From NCBI GenBank assembly GCA_007922305.1, contig ML677351.1, forward strand, positions 8,647,558-8,711,557: a DNA stretch of 64,000 nucleotides, written 5' to 3'. A program made the position numbers and the translations under genes. The notes under the pieces are model-generated. The model saw only the letters and a list, made by a program, of their open reading frames with translations. It was not told where the DNA came from and made no database searches. Of this stretch, positions 11,095-23,157 are shown in pieces. Numbering within the stretch: the stretch's first letter is position 1; the number at the start of each line of letters is the position of its first letter. This DNA comes from Dermatemys mawii. Taxonomy: Eukaryota > Chordata > Testudines > Dermatemydidae.

Positions 11095-12142
11095 CACATC
11101 CCTATCCCACTTTCACAGTAACCAACTCAATGAGGAAACCCCACAGTATTTTTGGGCACTACAGAGATCTTTTAGCTTAGGTAAAAGAAGCGTTGCTGAA
11201 GAGTAAATGGGGAAACCTAAACACACAAATGAGTAAAATTCAGAAAGCGAGAAACAACCAACTTATTCAGAAGGGTTATTTATTGAATAATAATGATAAC
11301 CATACAAAGAGAACCTAAACCAGCATAACATCCATTATTAAAGGGTAATACCTGAGGCAGGAAGGAAAAGAGAGAGAGAGAGAGCGAGGGATGGGGGATC
11401 TCACCATTCCATGCAGCGTGAACTGGTCAGGGTTTCCAGGTGATGGTAGCATCTCAGGGTCCTGAGGGTAGGAGATTGGCAGAGCCTCCAGCACGATCAG
11501 TTAGGTTCGGATGGAGTCCCAGTGGAACTAATGCAGTGTTTGGGGTAAGCATCAGAACACTGACTTGGGCACAGATAGGGGGTTGTGTAGAGAAAATACA
11601 AAGGTTCATGGAAGAACAATAGATTTGTTTATGAGTAAACTGAGGATTTAAGGGTTTTCTTTAGGCTAGACAATAGGAGCTGATCACTCTTAGCTATGGG
11701 AGGTGTTTTCTTCAGGGAGTTCACAATGTAACCATGTTGCTTCAGTATTTTGGGATATCAATCAAAGATCTATTACTAGAATTGGTCTGATAATTGCTGA
11801 GCTGGGTCTGTGCAGGCATAGGTTCTTTAGCATCTGGAGCAGAGATTCCCAGAATGCAGTGCATCCCTGCTTTTTAGGTCCTAGAGTTCAGTGCGGTTCT
11901 TTTTTCTTCATTCTTCATGCTAATTCCTGTCCATCTTTCATGCAGATGAGGCTGGGGAGTAGTCTCAGTTTTCCATTCCTTATGCTAATCAAGATGTCTT
12001 AATTTTGTTACCTTGTCAGGAGGGGTCAAGGTATGCCTCTCAATGCCCTCCATTGTTCTCTGCAAACCTTTTCTCTGATCGGCTTTGGTTCAAATAGAGA
12101 CTGGGGGGGAGGGGAGTGTGTATTTCATGAGTCAGACAGGCT

Positions 12143-12235
12143 GGATACTGCGCCCTGGTTCCCCCAAAACACAGAGCTGACTGGTATCAAACTGTGTGCT
12201 GGTTCCCAGAAACACAGAGCTGACTAATATCAACT
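12143..12235. repeat. Two tandem copies of a ~47-bp unit
   Basis: 'ctggttccc' plus 'aacacagagctgact' appears twice in direct order, a pattern common in LTR enhancer regions. Confidence 0.7.
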
Positions 12236-12243
12236 TCACCACA

Positions 12244-14400
12244 GATCTAGCTGAGATACTTCTAAAGTATAAACCCTAGGAAACTGTAAATGAATACAAA
12301 TTATGTACTCAGGTTAGAAAGATTCAAGACTAGATGATCTGCTATGAGAAGATGTATTTGTAGTAACTTCAAATGACATATTCTTCAGTGTCATAAACAG
12401 AAGGAATCCTCTAGACTGGTGACTTACTAATGGGGATAAGTAGCAAGCAGTCCAGCTTTCAAGAAAAATGGTGCTAGGGGAGAATAGACTGAAATGAGAA
12501 GATAGCTCAAGGAAGAAGGCTATAAGTCCTGACAGATAAAGGCAGCATCTTGTGAAGATAACCTATTTATAGAGATTTCTAGATGGTCACTTTGCAGATC
12601 TCCTCAAAGGTACTCTATTTCTTTTTGCCCAAAATAAGGAAACAGGTCTTGTTAAATATTGACTGCGATTGGAAAAGTGACATTCTTCTTGAATGCTTTT
12701 AAATGAGTAAATCTAATGGACCTGGAAATGGTTGTCTTAGATGCTATCGGATCTTGCCAGTTCAAGAGTTGAATATCCATCTCATATCTGCATCTGGTCT
12801 CCTGAGGACTTTGTCATGTCCAGGAGGAATTTGGGGACTATGAAGACATCTAGACAGAACCTTCTGAGCTCTTGGGAAGTAGGTTTAGGCTAGTATTGTC
12901 TTCACGGACGTGATAAGGAGACACTTGCTGCAAGTAGGAATTCTGGACTTATTCAAGCACCATTTTGTCTAGGAAAACCTGAATTTCCTAGTGGGAAGAG
13001 AGCACTCTTTCTGGGGGCTGAGACATGAAAGTTTGGAGTTTGAATTTGAGAGGTTTAGGATTTTCTGAACTACCTGAGATTTGAGTTCAAGCCTACATAG
13101 AACTATGTGAGTAGCAGGAAAATGTTGTTCATGAATATTTTGGTGAATTAGAAACTGAGTTTCTATTTACCACATTGGCACTAAATTTATGTTTTGCTTT
13201 CCACAATCATTAGTGGAAGCAAAAATGTGTTAATAAAAAGGAATTTTGAACCTGAATCTAACATTTGTTTAATGATGAAACAAAATTCCTGGAGAGAAGC
13301 AGTATGGTAACCATCTTAGAAGTCTGTCTGTGCAGTTTCTGAGTGAAGGAGGAGGCAGAATAAGCAAAGAGAGGCAACGGGGGAAGGAAAGATCAAAGGT
13401 GTAGAAAGGGGCAGTGAAAAATGAGGAGAGATAAAGGAAATGAAAGAATAAGTATGATGATGAAAAGAGAGCAAAAGGAGAGACAATGTTAGGAGGACCC
13501 ATTCTTCACTAACATGAATCCATATCACAGAGATGACAGCAGATGAGATCTATGTCTCTGCAACCACAGTGAGAAGTGGTGAAGAAAGATATGTGGCCAT
13601 CTCAAAACTTTGTGGACACTTTTGTAGACCCTGTGTAGAGATCTATCTCCAAATTCTCACAGTATTCTTCTCCCAGTCACCAGCAGCTAAGTTGCCCTCC
13701 CCCTGGAAGGCACTAGACAGGGCCCTAACAGAGAATCCTGAGGGAAGAGTGAAAATGTTTGTAAAAATCAAAGTCTGCTTGCAAATAATTAATGAATAGG
13801 GGGAAAAGATGAAATTCATCAAGTAATTTGTTCATTGCAGAGAGTTCACCCAGTTCTAGTCTAATTGAACCTCAGATTCACCCAGGACTAGTTCATTATA
13901 TGATGTTTGGTTTTTATTGAGATGTGACTATCTAATGACATTGATACATGAACTGATGGAGTAATAGATTTTTAATTGAACAGAAAAAATACTTGTGGTG
14001 TCAAAGGTTTTAATAAATGAGCAGACTAAATGTTTCATGAAAGGTACCATATGTTTTTTTAAAAATCTGTGAATTGGTTGCAAAGTCATAGTTAATTTAA
14101 TTATATCGTCTTGCTGTCTTGGGATAATAAAACAGACTGAGAATTATAATAGAGTTAGTCTGAGGATGAAACCTTTACTGTTGAGATACATTTTGAAAAT
14201 GAAACAGTATGGCTAACTGCTTTTAAATGATTCTGCTTACATTCTTAAGGATATTATTTTAAATATAATGGCATATTTTGATCATAACACCACTGATTGG
14301 TATTAGGCAATTCATTGACTTGTACGTCATAGTTTTATTGTGTTTCTCAATTTAACATCTGTACACATGCAAATTTTGCTGTCAATGCCTCTAAAATACT
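12244..14400. other. No recognisable feature
   Basis: Unique-looking sequence. 13300-13520 is purine-rich on the + strand, which produces long - strand frames (13269-13528) of no gene-like composition. The frame at 13533-13799 was considered and not accepted. Confidence 0.4.
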
Positions 14401-15360
14401 GTTAGAAAAATTTAGGATGCAAGCACACTGGGTGGCTTGTACCCCCTTACAAAGCCAAACAGCCCAAAAAAGAAAGCACTGGATTGTTTTACTTCAACAG
14501 GTGAGGCCTTCAACAAGTGCTTCACCCAAGAGCAAGCTGACTACTAGTCCCACCTTAGTCTGGTCTGTGGGGTATGTTCAGGGGCAGAGCAAGAAGAGCA
14601 GCCTGCATTGGTTCAGGAAACATCCCTGTCAAATCACTCAGTCAGTGGCATCTTGGGGGCTGGTTCCAGTGAGGCATGGTCTACTCCGGCACATAGTGTC
14701 ACCACTGCTCCCCATGAGCATGTCAGTTGCTTGTGTAAGGTCTATGCTGAGTCTTCAGCTGAACTATTTGCTCCTTCAGGTTTCTTGCTTCCAGTGCACA
14801 CTGTGTCGCGTGGGTCCGTAGTGTAAGGTTCTCCACCTGCAGCCAGGTGACTTGGTCCTGAATGTCCTAGGAGCTCAGTGCACTGCTGGTTAGAGTGCCT
14901 CCCATCCCCTCTATCATCTGTGTAGGGGTTGGATGGATTGGGGTGGGGAATGGAAAGGGTGGTCTGAGCAAACTGTCATGACTGGGACGTGGGCGGTCAG
15001 ACTTAGTGGTCAGAGCAGGAGTCAGGCATAATTGGGTAATGGACAGTCAGAGTCTAAGACAGACCAGAGGGCAAACCAAGAGTCAGGCGTCAAGAGGCAG
15101 TTAGAGTCAGAAGCCACAGACTGGCATTTCTCACACATGAGGTCTAAAAAAAAGACAGGAAGGCAGTCTGTGCTGTCGCTCAGACTACTCCCCATCATAG
15201 CTTCTTGACTTAAAGCTCATTGCCATCAAATCAGTGGGCTGTGAGGAGTTGCCACTCAGGTCCCACCAATCCCAGTCTTGTAGGGTCCTTTTACTAGAGC
15301 CCACCATATGCTTTCTGTGTGATGTGGCAGCATCCATAGCGCTGATCGCCTCTTCCTAGG
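14401..15360. other. Possible decayed repeat; GTCAG-rich segment
   Basis: 14970-15130 repeats 'gtcag', 'gagtcag' and 'caggagtcaggc' many times, the style of a degraded LTR or tandem-rich element. 14417-14821 has an open frame with no recognised domain. No terminal repeats found. Confidence 0.3.
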
Positions 15361-16683
15361 TTCTATTCCTGTTGTTTAGTGGCTACAACAATATAAATAA
15401 ATTAATAATAAGATAGAAAATACACCCATCATAAATGTTCTATGAATAATTTTCTTCAAAAATGTATTTAATAAAATCTGAGCTGACAAAATGTCATCTT
15501 AAACTCTCTGACCTGCAAAAACTAAAAGCCCCACTGCTCAACTTCTGTCTTAGTAAAACCTGAGTAAATAGATAGTCTTGAAATACATAATCATGATCAG
15601 AATCTTTAACAGTCATCTGATTTATTATAGTAAGGTAAATGATAGAGAAAGGCTAGAAGTTATGTCCAACAGCAGCACTTGCTTAATAGAAAATGTGGCA
15701 ACTTTGAAGAAAGGAAATGTTCAATATGCAAAGAAAAGGCTGTAGACATCCTGGATCACTGAACAAATCTATAGAGACAAATTTAAAATGTATATTCTCT
15801 CTTATCCCTTCATTGATTCAGGTATAATGGTGTCTCCATAGTCCCAAGATATTGTATCTTTCATTTAATAAATGACAATTTCCCCCAGCCCCCACCAGGA
15901 TAACCATGTCCGTTCAAACAACCATGTCTTAAATACTTTCTTTTATTCATGATCATGTGTGTTAAATTTATATAATTGTTTTCATTGTTTTTAATTATTT
16001 TAAAATGTTTTCTGTATCTTCTGATAATGCATAATGTTAAACAAACTATGCATCTTTAGAAAGCACAGTAGGCTACACGCAGATTGACTAGCGGATTGAC
16101 TAGTAGAGCTTTTGTACTAATATTTCTGCACCCTATGATGATGAAGCCCACTGACTGGTGACTTGCATTTCAGCTAACTGAAACAATATTTACTGAATTT
16201 TTTTTTTAAAAAAGATGTCATATAAGGCCAAGTTTTTCAAAACTTCTTTGGTGTCTAACTGGCCTGATAAAAGGCTAAGTGGAAGAGGACTACAAAACAT
16301 AGTATTTTTAAAGGATTTCTTAGGGATAAAGAAGTCTACTCCATGCTCAGGAATTGTTGGAACTAATTTCTGGGTGTTGCAGGAAGTGACAAAAGACTAA
16401 GGCCCAAGTGGGTGGGGTGATGTCATAGCTATCTGAAGTTTAGGTACGTCAGGTTATGCTCTGGTAACAGGAGCAAGTTTTACTTAGGTGCCAGGGCAGT
16501 ACTGGAAAGATTGCCCAGGTAATGCAGAAAAAGTAGCTGAAGAAACTAATCAGAAATCTGAGTGTGATCCAAATATGAACTTTATTAACAAGTGATTTTG
16601 GGTGCAGAAAAGAAAGGAAAGAAAAAAGGCAAGAAGACAGAGGGGAGTATTAATATGCTTGCTTCTTTTTGGTGGATCTCTGA
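15361..16683. other. No recognisable feature
   Basis: AT-rich unique sequence. Confidence 0.45.
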
Positions 16684-16955
16684 GGGTTTTACACTGCAGT
16701 GAAAACCCACAGTCAGCCCTTGACAGCTAACTCAGGGTTCAGGCTAAGGGTCTGTTGCATTGCAGTGTAGATGTTTGGACTTGGGCTGGAGCCCAGGCTT
16801 TAGGACCCTATGAGATGGAACAGTCCCAGAGCCCTTTCTGTAGCCTGAGCCCCAAAGTCTATGCTGCAGTTACACAGTCCTTTCTTGCAAGCCCTGTCAG
16901 CCTGAGTCAACAGGCACAGGCCAGCTACAGATGTCTAATTGCTGTGTAGACACAT
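16684..16955. mobile_element. MITE with 'TACACTGCA' termini
   Basis: The left end is 'gggttttacactgcagtg' and the right end 'aattgctgtgtagacacat', an imperfect inverted pair. Inside, 'cagtgtagatgtttggacttgggctggagccc' and 'cctgagcc' blocks form the foldback seen in this abundant reptile MITE type. The frame at 16755-16949 belongs to it. Confidence 0.65.
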
Positions 16956-17131
16956 TGAGACTGTGTTTTCACCAGTTTAGTGCTGACATGTAGTTACACC
17001 ACCTGAAGGCAGGGCCCTCCCTTGTGCCACATCTGGTGATGGTGGAGGCATCTGAACAATAGGATAGTGGGGAAATCCTTTCGGCATGATAGAACTGTGA
17101 GAAAGGAAACAAAGTACTGTCAAAATCAAAA

Positions 17132-17480
17132 ATGGTTTAAGATTAGCAGTATCTGTACAGTCTGTATCTGTAAATCTGTACAGTCTGTATCTGTAAATAA
17201 GACGAGGAAGACTTTGTAGCACCTTAGAGACTAACCAGTTTATTTCAGCATAAGCTTTTGTGGGCTATAGCCCACTTCATCGGATGCATAGAATGGAACA
17301 GAAGTAAGATGCATTTATACACACAGAAAGCAAAAAAAAGTTGTACATTAGCATACCAATTCTAAGACGCTGTTTAATTTTTATGGGCCATTATCAAAAA
17401 AATGGCACACTGAAGATGGTACTTATTAACTGACTGCCTTTCAGCAGTCAAAATCTCTGCTGTCATTCTGGGTGGACAGT
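17132..17480 (-). mobile_element. Penelope-like element fragment with degraded hammerhead
   Basis: On the - strand it carries the conserved order CCGATGA, stem GTGGGCTATAGCCCAC, then AAAAGCTTATGC and 'ggttagtctctaaggtgc'. The hammerhead core is broken: CUGANGA has become CCGATGA and the GAAA after the stem has become AAAA. Beyond the ribozyme end the sequence continues 'catttatacacacag', as in longer copies. A tandem 'ctgtacagtctgtatctgtaaat' duplication marks the 17150-17200 edge. It resembles the copy at 50227-50335. Confidence 0.7.
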
Positions 17481-18031
17481 TGCCTTGCTTGTGGAGAGAG
17501 TGTCGGGATCTAAGGGTGAGTGAACCTTCTTTGAGGCTGAGGAACATAGAACAGTGTATATGAGAGTTGGTCAGCGTTTTTGTGGGCTTTAGTATTTGGC
17601 AGGGGAATGAGATATACTGGTGGGAAATTCAGTTACATTATTTATGCAGTAAGACAAACACATACCTTGTGCTAAAGAAGCATTCACCTGCCACATATCT
17701 TCTGCCTGGATGCTTATTAGTAACCTGTCAAGATTCACTGTGCCAAATACTGTCTCTGGTATCAGAGTTTTTACAACTGTACTGTTTGTCTGAGTCAGCT
17801 CTGTGGACCAATACCCACTTTGTTGGATGCACCCCAATGGGGATCCATTGAGATGGGAGTTGTGTCAGCAGGGATATCTATGGGGATAGGTGCACTGTGC
17901 GGGGGACAGGAAAGGTGCTGGGAGAACGGGCCAGGCAATCTTGTGCCCACTCCTGTTCCATTCCGTTCCCAGCCTGGGCTGGCTCTACCATCCCCCTCGC
18001 TCCCCGCCAGGCGTCTGACAGCTGCGCTAGT
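17481..18031. other. No recognisable feature
   Basis: Unique-looking up to 17800, then GC-rich up to the MITE. Open frames at 17567-17851 and 17795-18284 have no recognisable domains. Confidence 0.4.
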
Positions 18032-18189
18032 CAGGGTCGGCTCTACCATTTTTGCCACCCCAAGCAAAAAAAACCCAAACAACAAAAACACTCGCACTGC
18101 TGCTGCCCCAACAATGGACGGAATGCAGCCCCTTAGCATGTGTGGCCCCAGGCAATTGCTTCCTCCACTGGTGCCTGGAGCTGGTCCTG
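18032..18189. mobile_element. Short hAT-type MITE
   Basis: It starts CAGGGTCGGCTCTACC and ends GGAGCTGGTCCTG, inverted termini of the CAGGG hAT type. Flanking 8-mers gcgctagt (18024-18031) and ccactggt (18190-18197) match at 5 of 8 positions, a decayed duplication. Confidence 0.65.
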
Positions 18190-21100
18190 CCACTGGTACC
18201 CAATCTATTGTTAAGCAGTCAGATCCCTCATTCACTTCCATTTCTTCTCTGTGTGTGCCAGCCCAATCCTATTGCCTCCCATAGCATTCAAAATCCGGAG
18301 TTTCCACTCATAATCAGTCTTTCACCAGCTGTATAACCAGATCCTGCTTGACTTACTGATGTAAATAGTTCCTTGGATGTCATTGCATGTAAAGTCTGCT
18401 TGATAGCCTGTTTGGAATACACTGATTGTCTCAGTAATAGTTCCTTTCAATCTAAGAATATAATTCTGTTTTTTGTTATAGTTTATTGACTTCAGTGAGG
18501 CTACTTGCATAAAGCAGGATTCAGTTCTATGGTTGGGTAAGGTATAAAGGGAAAGCTTGATGTCTTTTAGATGGTGCAGGACAAATTACAGATAGTTATA
18601 GTTTCACATTTGTCTTAGGTTATGAAACAGGAGGAATAACCAAAAAGGAATTTTTCTTTGATTTTTAAAAAAGATAATACCTCTTCAATCTTGCACAGCC
18701 CATAGTTAGTCTGTTTGGTGCTCTATTACAAATCCAGCTACTCCTGACTATATATTTTATCTGCTAAACCCACTTTATACAGCTCAAGAAGCAAAAAATG
18801 GACGTGAAATGGCCAGCAGAAATGGTGGGGGAACGGTTCCTGTATTAACTGACCCCCTACCTTGCACAAGGCTGCAAAGGAAAAGTGTCAGGGTCAGGTT
18901 GGGGGAAGGGCAATATGAGATAAAGCAGAGCTCCCACTCCTTCCCTGGTGTTAGATCCTTGAGGGACCTTCATGCAAGTATTATAATTTACAACTGCGGT
19001 GCAGAATTCCTATCTCGACGTAGACCCAGGCCACACAGGTTCAGGGAACGTCAACAAGTGCCAGGCAGCTCTCTCATTGGTTTGGCCACACATTGCTCAG
19101 GCAGGTGGAGAACTCAGCACTATGTATTCATCCTAAAATGCTTCACAGAGTTAAAGAATAATAGCAGGTATTAAGAAGCACAAGGAAGGGAGCAAAAAGG
19201 TTGTGGATTATTGACTAACTGTTCTTCCATTTCAGTGGCAATAGCAGCATATTGTACAAAGTGTAAATAGAAGAAAATATATAACAATGCAACATAAAGT
19301 CTACCTGATTAGTTGGATGCTAGGTATGACAACAAAATTTTTTGGACTGAAGATTAGGAACTTGTATCTGCAATTAACCTCCCCCTCTCCTCCCAAAAAA
19401 CACAATACTAGTATTTCATCAAATTACTGAAAGTGGAAAGGAAATGTTCCATCAAATGCTCAGAGGGAGCATCAAAGTTTACACTACTTGTAGAAGTAGA
19501 AAAAGAATAGAGCTATGTCACAGCTGTGTGAGATGCATGTAAGAAGAGATGTTTTCCCCTCTCCAAGAAAAAAATGTGGATGGTCTGAGCTGCAGATTCC
19601 CTGTTTCCACTACATCCGGTATTTTGTCATGCTAAAAATCTACTATATTGAAGGGTATTTTTCAGAGGAGTATGTCTTTCATATATATTTCTACTGGCCT
19701 TAATGTGCAAATATTTTAATAGTTATCTCAGCATACTATTAACCTGGAATTTCCTCAATCAATAAAAACATCCCTGCTGCAGCTCTGCTAAAGTATTCGA
19801 TAACTAAAGCTTCTGGAAAGTGCTATTAACTCCATATGAGATCTGAAACTGTTAGGTTGGAGTAAGAAAACAGTGGCTCAAATCATTACCAATACATCAT
19901 ATCATGAGCAGTTTTAAGTGGAAATTACCCAAAATATCACAACAGTTAGATCAGCTCATACATACAGCCATGATGCGGCCAAGGTCTGGTCTCACTTTGG
20001 CCCTTATTCAGCAAGATGCTTAAGTGTTTAAGTGTCTGCCTGCTTTTGAGCACTCCTACTGAAGAGGGGAGACTAATCATAAGTTGGGGATTGGGGCCTG
20101 TCTTATTGCACCCTTTTCTGGTTGGACCCCAGCTTACTTTTCCTGAGTCACCACCCTCCTGAGGGGAATTCTGCCTGGGATTTTCCTTGAGTCCAGGGAA
20201 AGTAACTTTCAGCAGTGTCAGTGTCATGGTTTCTTTTTCTTTCTTTTCAAGTCTGCTCAACAAAATAAGATCAAAACTTCCCCAGGTCTGTCCTTCACTC
20301 TCCCATAGGTTCTTCAGCCTAAAGTTCCTGGCTCATTCCTCGGAACCTTTGTGATAAGACTTCCCACAGTGTCCCATCTGTCCATTTTGTTCCTGGGAGT
20401 ATTTCTTCTCAGCAGTAGCTCCAGCCTCTTTCAGGTACCGCGGCTCTCCCTCTCCATTTCTTGCTTCTTCTTTTATGATGAGCAGCCTGTCACGCTGCAG
20501 CTCTTTTCCCACATGCAGCAGTGAGGCCTAATCATCCTACCAGCAAGCTGCTGGCCTCTGACCTCAGTGGAATGGTATCTCTTATACCTTCACAGTCACA
20601 GGCAACTGGTAACTGCTGATAGGAAAGGAGCACAATTTAAAGGATATGGTGGTATTGCATTTCCTCATACACGGTGCTTGCAGCACAGCCCAAATTTAGC
20701 CATAACAAACCTTACAGGGGCAGTGTGAAAATGACTACACAAAGTGTAGTACATAAAGTAAAAAAAATGAAAAAAAGTAGAGACTCTTCTTTCCTCTCTC
20801 CCCCCCCCCTCCCGCCCCCGAATCTCTTTGGTTTTTTTTGTAATCTTACTTGTTAGCTTGTCACTATAGAAGGATACAAAGTTTTCAGACAAAAATGTGG
20901 TTTTCAAGTTGAGAGTGTACCTTTAGCCATGATCCTACATTTCTGCTGACCTGGAGAGGAATGCAGGACTCCTAGAACCATAGGGAATTCCAGACTGACT
21001 GTCACAGTTCTGGTGTAAAACAGGACTTGGATGGTGGCCATCTTAATAAAAAATGTAAGCACTTCTGCAACCCTGCTGTCAGGAAATATGACTCTACAGC

Positions 21101-21726
21101 CAACCTTAGATCTTTCATATATACTGGAAACTTGACAAATCATTATCAGTCAAGCAGTTTGTGCTCCAGAAAGACTCCAGGAGAAAGTATGTTTCCAGAA
21201 TTGCTGCAAGTGATCTGATCCAGACACAAGCAGGGGACACAAAAGTAATTTATTCCTGTCTCTCCCTACTTGGGAAATTGTGTTCTCCCTCAGATATAGA
21301 AACACCTAAAAAGAGCATCTGGTGGAAAAATGTCTTCAGAGATACTTCCTGGTGTTAGTAGGAGGAGGAATTTGTATGGTTTATTTAAATTGTAACATTT
21401 ACCACATATTCGTACCCTTATAACAGATGCTTTGACAAGAGCAAAATAAAGATGACAGGCATTCATGGAACACCACCTAGGACTGGAAAATTATTCTTTA
21501 GAGCTCTTGATATCAACCAAGACACTGGGAGGTTCTATTGAGCTCAGGCCTAAAGGAACTCTCAATTTCAGTCTATCCTCCTGTTAATTGGAAGAGAAAG
21601 CTAGATGGACAAGAGAACTCGAGTGCACAGAACTGTTCTGTGTAGAAAAGGAAGCTCAACGGCATTGTCATACAACAAAAGAGTGTATCAAACCATAGTT
21701 CAACATTATAGGCCTATATTTCTTCA
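18190..21726. other. No recognisable gene; weak repeat traces
   Basis: Mostly unique DNA. 19997-20036 ('cccttattcagcaag' then 'gcttaagtg') looks like a trace of a common palindromic MITE. 20804-20819 is a C-run. No supported exon. Confidence 0.4.
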
Positions 21727-21734
21727 CACTAGAG

Positions 21735-22038
21735 CAGGGATCAGCAACGTCAGCACGCAGGACCGCAGGGTAAGCACCCTTAGCGGGCCTCACTGTTTTA
21801 TTTACCTGATGTTTCACTGACCGCAGCTCCCACTGGCCGCAGTTCGCCGTTCCAGTCCAATGGAGGCTGTGGAAAGCAGCGGCCAGCATCATGCCACTTC
21901 CTGCAGCCCCCATTGGACCGGGAAGGCGAGCCGGGGCCAGTGGGAGCCACGGTCGGCGAAACACCAGATAAATAAAGCAGCGGGACCCACTAAGGGTGCT
22001 TACCCTGTGGTCCCGCGTGCCAATGTTGCCGATCCCTG
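21735..22038. mobile_element. Complete foldback hAT MITE, perfect 8-bp TSD
   Basis: The element is 304 bp, begins CAGGGATCAGCAACG and ends GTTGCCGATCCCTG. It is flanked by the identical 8-mer cactagag (21727-21734 and 22039-22046), the duplication length made by hAT transposases. The two halves are near-complete inverted copies of each other, about 145-150 bp each, so the transcript would fold into a long hairpin. It has no coding capacity of its own and needs a hAT transposase in trans. Relatives: 2227-2390 and 59148-59350. Confidence 0.93.
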
Positions 22039-22247
22039 CACTAGAGGAGTGAGTCTGTAATGAAGTTGAGGACCGATAACTTAAAAGGCTCAAAGTGAGC
22101 AACACACTTGAACTATATAGAAAGATGTAGCCTGCTGTTAAGCGTGAATATCCCAATAACTGAGTTTTTGACTTACAATAAAAGGAACATTTCATTTGCA
22201 GAAAAATAAAAATAAACTGAATAAGGAGGCAGCTGGTAACATACAGC

Positions 22248-22290
22248 TGAGGTCCCTTCCAACCCTGATATTCTTTGATTCTATGATTCA
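22248..22290 (+). mobile_element. CR1 3' tip
   Basis: 'gaggtcccttccaaccctgatattctttgattctatg' is the last part of a CR1-type 3' UTR with its ATTCTATG unit. It is too short to say whether it came from CR1 or from a SINE that borrows this tail. Confidence 0.75.
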
Positions 22291-22382
22291 CTAAGATTTT
22301 AATTTTTTAATTTTGCTTTTTGTTTTGCTTTATTTTTAATACGTAAGTTGGTTAGAAAATTCATATTGCGTAGAGTTAATTT

Positions 22383-22412
22383 AATTATATATATATATAT
22401 GTATATATATAC
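22383..22412. repeat. (TA)n microsatellite
   Basis: TA-rich run that served as target for the LTR starting at 22413; it continues on the other side at 23076-23094. Confidence 0.85.
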
Positions 22413-23075
22413 TGTGACGGAGTTAGACCAGAAGGGTATAGGAGAGTGCTGGAAGGCAGGTAGATCAGCCTCAGGATGTGCAGGTCCTTGTTCCCTGGAT
22501 AGCCAAACAAAGGCTACTCCAGGCCAATCAAGACACCTGGGGCCAATTAAGAGCCTTCTAGAAAGGAGTAGAAACAGCTAGCCTGATTGGGACACCTGAA
22601 GCCAATCAGGGACTGGCTGAAACCAGTTAAAAACCTCCCAGTTAGTCAGGTGGGCTGTGGGTGTCAGGAGCTGTGGAAGGAAGTTATGCTGTTGGTGAGA
22701 CTGAGTGTTGGACAACATATCATACAGAAGGAAGGAGGCCCTGAGGTAAGGGTGAAGTGGAGTTTGAAGAAGCGGAGACTGCTGTGGGGAAGTAGCCCAG
22801 GGAATTGTATTGTGTTTTTTTGTGGATAAAAGGTCAGCCATCTTAGCTGATACTATTAGGGTCCCAGGGCTGGAGTCTGGAGTAGAGAGCAGGCCCAGGC
22901 TCCCCCATTTTCCATCTTCCATACTGGCCTGTGATGAAGGTAACTCAGTAGGCGGTGACTCTTGCCAATTATACTGAGAAAGGGAGGTCACTCTGGGGCC
23001 TAGATGAGTTTCTGAGGCCCCTAAATCTGCCAGGAAGCGCAGGACCCACAAGTACAGACTTGGAGCTTTGTCACA
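22413..23075 (+). mobile_element. Solo LTR in a TA tract
   Basis: Termini are TGTGACGGAG and CTTTGTCACA, so TGTGAC pairs with GTCACA. The flanks share atac (22409-22412 and 23076-23079), a 4-bp target duplication, although the TA-rich target makes a chance match easier. Repeated 'gccaatca' boxes at 22510-22610 and 'gttaaaaacc' near 22630 look like a promoter region, giving + orientation. The 200-residue - strand frame here (22578-23180) is a chance frame. Class (Gypsy or ERV) unresolved. Confidence 0.8.
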
Positions 23076-23157
23076 ATACATATATATGTATATAAACTGA
23101 ACACCCTCAATTTTAAATCTAGCTGTACTCCAAAAATCTGTCTCACTTGTTTCTAAT

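Larger units (their letters stand above)
10853..12243 (-). mobile_element. Probable LTR retrotransposon piece (boundaries uncertain)
   Basis: Read on the - strand it could start TGTGGTGAAGTTG at 12243. It holds a duplicated promoter-side unit (12143-12235), an AATAAA in 'attcaataaataac' near 11280-11290, a GA run at 11367-11385, three diverged tandem units (10927-11094) and a CA run at 10898-10911. This organisation fits a long LTR. The far end near 10853 could not be fixed and no target duplication was found, so the class and edges are guesses. Confidence 0.4.

Noticed and set aside
13269..13528. Two - strand frames in a purine-rich tract
   Set aside because: Leu/Ser/Phe-rich output of a purine-rich + strand; two frames are open together, as expected from composition.
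17820..18284. Overlapping 154- and 148-residue frames on both strands
   Set aside because: They overlap a hAT MITE and mirror each other in GC-rich sequence; no recognised protein.
21668..22291. 207-residue - strand open frame
   Set aside because: It runs through the palindromic MITE; the GC-rich arms lack stops by chance and the ends enter unrelated flanking DNA.
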